DNA of 24,484 nt from GCA-002784865 sp035646815 (GTDB lineage: Bacteria; Patescibacteriota; Microgenomatia; Levybacterales; UBA12049). The position numbers were made by a program, and so were the translations under genes. The first letter of the stretch is position 1, and each line of letters starts with the position of its first letter. This document shows, piece after piece, positions 23,380 to 24,484 of this stretch. Location of the stretch: positions 1-24,484 of the forward strand of contig DASRON010000043.1 of assembly GCA_035646815.1 (NCBI GenBank). Direction: 5' to 3'. The notes beneath the pieces are model-generated. The model saw only the letters and a program-made list of their open reading frames with translations, was not told the origin of the DNA and did no database searches.

Positions 23380-23733
23380 TTATAGTACAGCCTGAACGGT
23401 TCTGATAATAAAAAGAAAAGTGAGAATCGAGATTAAGAAACTTGTTATAGCAAGCATTCTTGATAGAAGTGGTGCTTTTGCATAAAAACGAGAAGCAAGA
23501 ATTAAATTAATTAGAAAAATTATAAAAGCAATAAGAGGAGGAATAAATATTCCAATTGTTTTTGAAAGTCTTTGTTCACCCCAAGGAAGTTGATTGAAAA
23601 GAGGAATTAATGGTGGAAGAAAGCGATAGTAAAAAGCAACATAAATAATAGAAAGAACAATTATTATAATACAAAAGAAAAAGCCTCTTTTAGTAGTCCT
23701 ATCGTTAAAAGTATTTTTAAAGAGTCCGTTCAT
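23380..23733 (-). CDS. Small membrane protein of unknown function
   Basis: 117 aa with three hydrophobic helices (about 18-38, 66-88, 94-113). After the first helix comes YRFLPPLIPLFNQLPWGEQRLSKT (about 37-60), which resembles the loop of DUF1648-type small membrane proteins; the similarity is from memory and weak. No enzyme motif is seen. It overlaps the membrane glycosyltransferase before it by 17 bases and lies 1 base before the WecA-like gene, so it belongs to the same transcript and may be an accessory membrane subunit. Confidence 0.55.
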   Translation of the reverse strand: MNGLFKNTFNDRTTKRGFFFCIIIIVLSIIYVAFYYRFLPPLIPLFNQLPWGEQRLSKTIGIFIPPLIAFIIFLINLILASRFYAKAPLLSRMLAITSFLISILTFLFIIRTVQAVL

Positions 23734-24484
23734 AAATAATTACGTCATTAAGGATAACACTTTGTTCATAATTTTCAAGAGAAAAAGGATAAGAGCTGAC
23801 GTTTGGCATTATAATAATATATTTTGGATTCGTTTTTAATAGGCCTTCTGCGGTATTTTGAAGACCGTCTTTATAACCAGTAATATGATATGCAACCGTA
23901 TACCTTCCCGGGGGAAGTTTTCCAAGCATTTTGTATAGTTGAGCATTATTCCCCCAGACAAAGACATTTTCATTATTTATTTTAGGTAAAAGGTATTGAG
24001 CAACTTGATAATCAATTGGTGTTCTTCTGTCAAAAAATGCTTGATATTCTATTAAACTTTTTTGCCCGTTTGCAAAATCTAGGAAATTTTTATAATAAGG
24101 AATTACCTTATCATAAATATGGAAGTTTTTAATAATTAAATACGTAAGCACGAGAATAAAAATTAAAGAAAATTTTTGCCATTTTTTATTAGCTATTAAA
24201 AAGCCAATTAATAATGAAAAACTTGGTAGGAAAACTAAAATATAATGAGTGTAAGGTCTTTGAGAGAAAAAAGCGTTAAAAAGCGAAAATCCTGCCCAGA
24301 GAAAAACAAAAACCCCCGCAAGATTTAAGCTCTTTCTTTTTATAAAAACAAATAAAATAAATAAAAATAAAATAACAAGTTTTAAGATAAGAAAGCCTTG
24401 AGGGATAATAAATTTGTTTCCATAGCTAACGTAGCCTACGTTGTTTAAAAAGGTCGCTTTTAGAAAAAATGAAAAAGCTCCTAC
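23717..24484 (-). CDS. GT39-like membrane glycosyltransferase, C-terminal part (cut by the window edge)
   Basis: The frame is open to the right edge (255 codons seen) and ends at 23717, so the start lies outside the window; a GTG at 24151 is internal. The visible part has about four hydrophobic segments, with FNAFFSQRPYTHYILVFLPSF in a loop-helix region typical of PMT/GT39-type enzymes, then an extracytoplasmic C-terminal domain with DRRTPIDYQVAQYLLPKIN, VFVWGNNAQLYKMLGKLPPGRY and NTAEGLLKTNPKYIIIM. These are the soluble C-terminal features of bacterial GT39-family proteins, which use polyprenyl-phosphate sugars. This fits downstream genes making or using such donors. The catalytic N-terminal DE motif is not visible. 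Confidence 0.75.
   Translation of the reverse strand, partial: VGAFSFFLKATFLNNVGYVSYGNKFIIPQGFLILKLVILFLFILFVFIKRKSLNLAGVFVFLWAGFSLFNAFFSQRPYTHYILVFLPSFSLLIGFLIANKKWQKFSLIFILVLTYLIIKNFHIYDKVIPYYKNFLDFANGQKSLIEYQAFFDRRTPIDYQVAQYLLPKINNENVFVWGNNAQLYKMLGKLPPGRYTVAYHITGYKDGLQNTAEGLLKTNPKYIIIMPNVSSYPFSLENYEQSVILNDVIIYERTL

Overview
The window is AT-rich (roughly 30% G+C by eye) and bacterial. The genes are densely packed, often overlap by 4 to 17 bases, and mostly lack a clear Shine-Dalgarno site; several promoter -10 boxes lie so close to the start codon that the mRNAs should be leaderless or nearly so. Together with short versions of housekeeping proteins (triosephosphate isomerase, a UvrD-type helicase), archaeal/Chloroflexi-type 'YYY' membrane proteins, PilN/PilO-like proteins and threonine/proline-rich wall-type surface proteins, this suggests a Candidate Phyla Radiation (Patescibacteria) genome, most likely Microgenomates. 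That placement is inference. Several genes end in TGA, so TGA is a stop codon here.

Layout. 1-751: decayed gene remains on the minus strand, including a broken membrane glycosyltransferase-like gene. 711-3535 (minus): a FemX-like peptidoglycan bridge aminoacyltransferase and a UvrD/PcrA helicase, divergent from tpiA and an LCP-family cell-wall ligase (3554-5335, plus). 5325-13353 (minus): seven overlapping genes, in transcription order PilN-like, PilO-like, a small membrane protein, an FN3/Ig-like surface protein, an FAD oxidoreductase and two large GT-C/YYY-type membrane proteins. 13405-13716 (minus): rpsT (S20), divergent from murJ and lepA (13753-17214, plus). 17200-18324 (minus): a membrane-anchored cohesin/PKD-type surface protein, divergent from groES-groEL (18472-20431, plus), which has a sigma-70-type promoter, a degenerate CIRCE operator and a terminator. 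20520-21365 (plus): a PEGA/SH3 membrane protein. 21371-24484 (minus): a UbiA-family phosphoribosyltransferase, an atypical WecA/MraY-like enzyme, a small membrane protein and a truncated membrane glycosyltransferase.

The common theme is the cell envelope. MurJ (lipid II flipping), FemX (peptide bridges) and LCP (joining polymers to the wall) serve peptidoglycan. The two large minus-strand clusters look devoted to polyprenyl-linked sugar donors and membrane glycosyltransfer, and one of them is coupled to pilus-type inner-membrane platform proteins and a surface protein. Housekeeping genes are interspersed between them. Points worth a second look are the mixed pilus/glycosylation operon, the WecA-like enzyme whose usual catalytic Asp position reads Tyr, the very compact divergent promoters, the CIRCE variant, a 22-bp inverted repeat in the cohesin-gene promoter, and the pseudogene tract at the left end.
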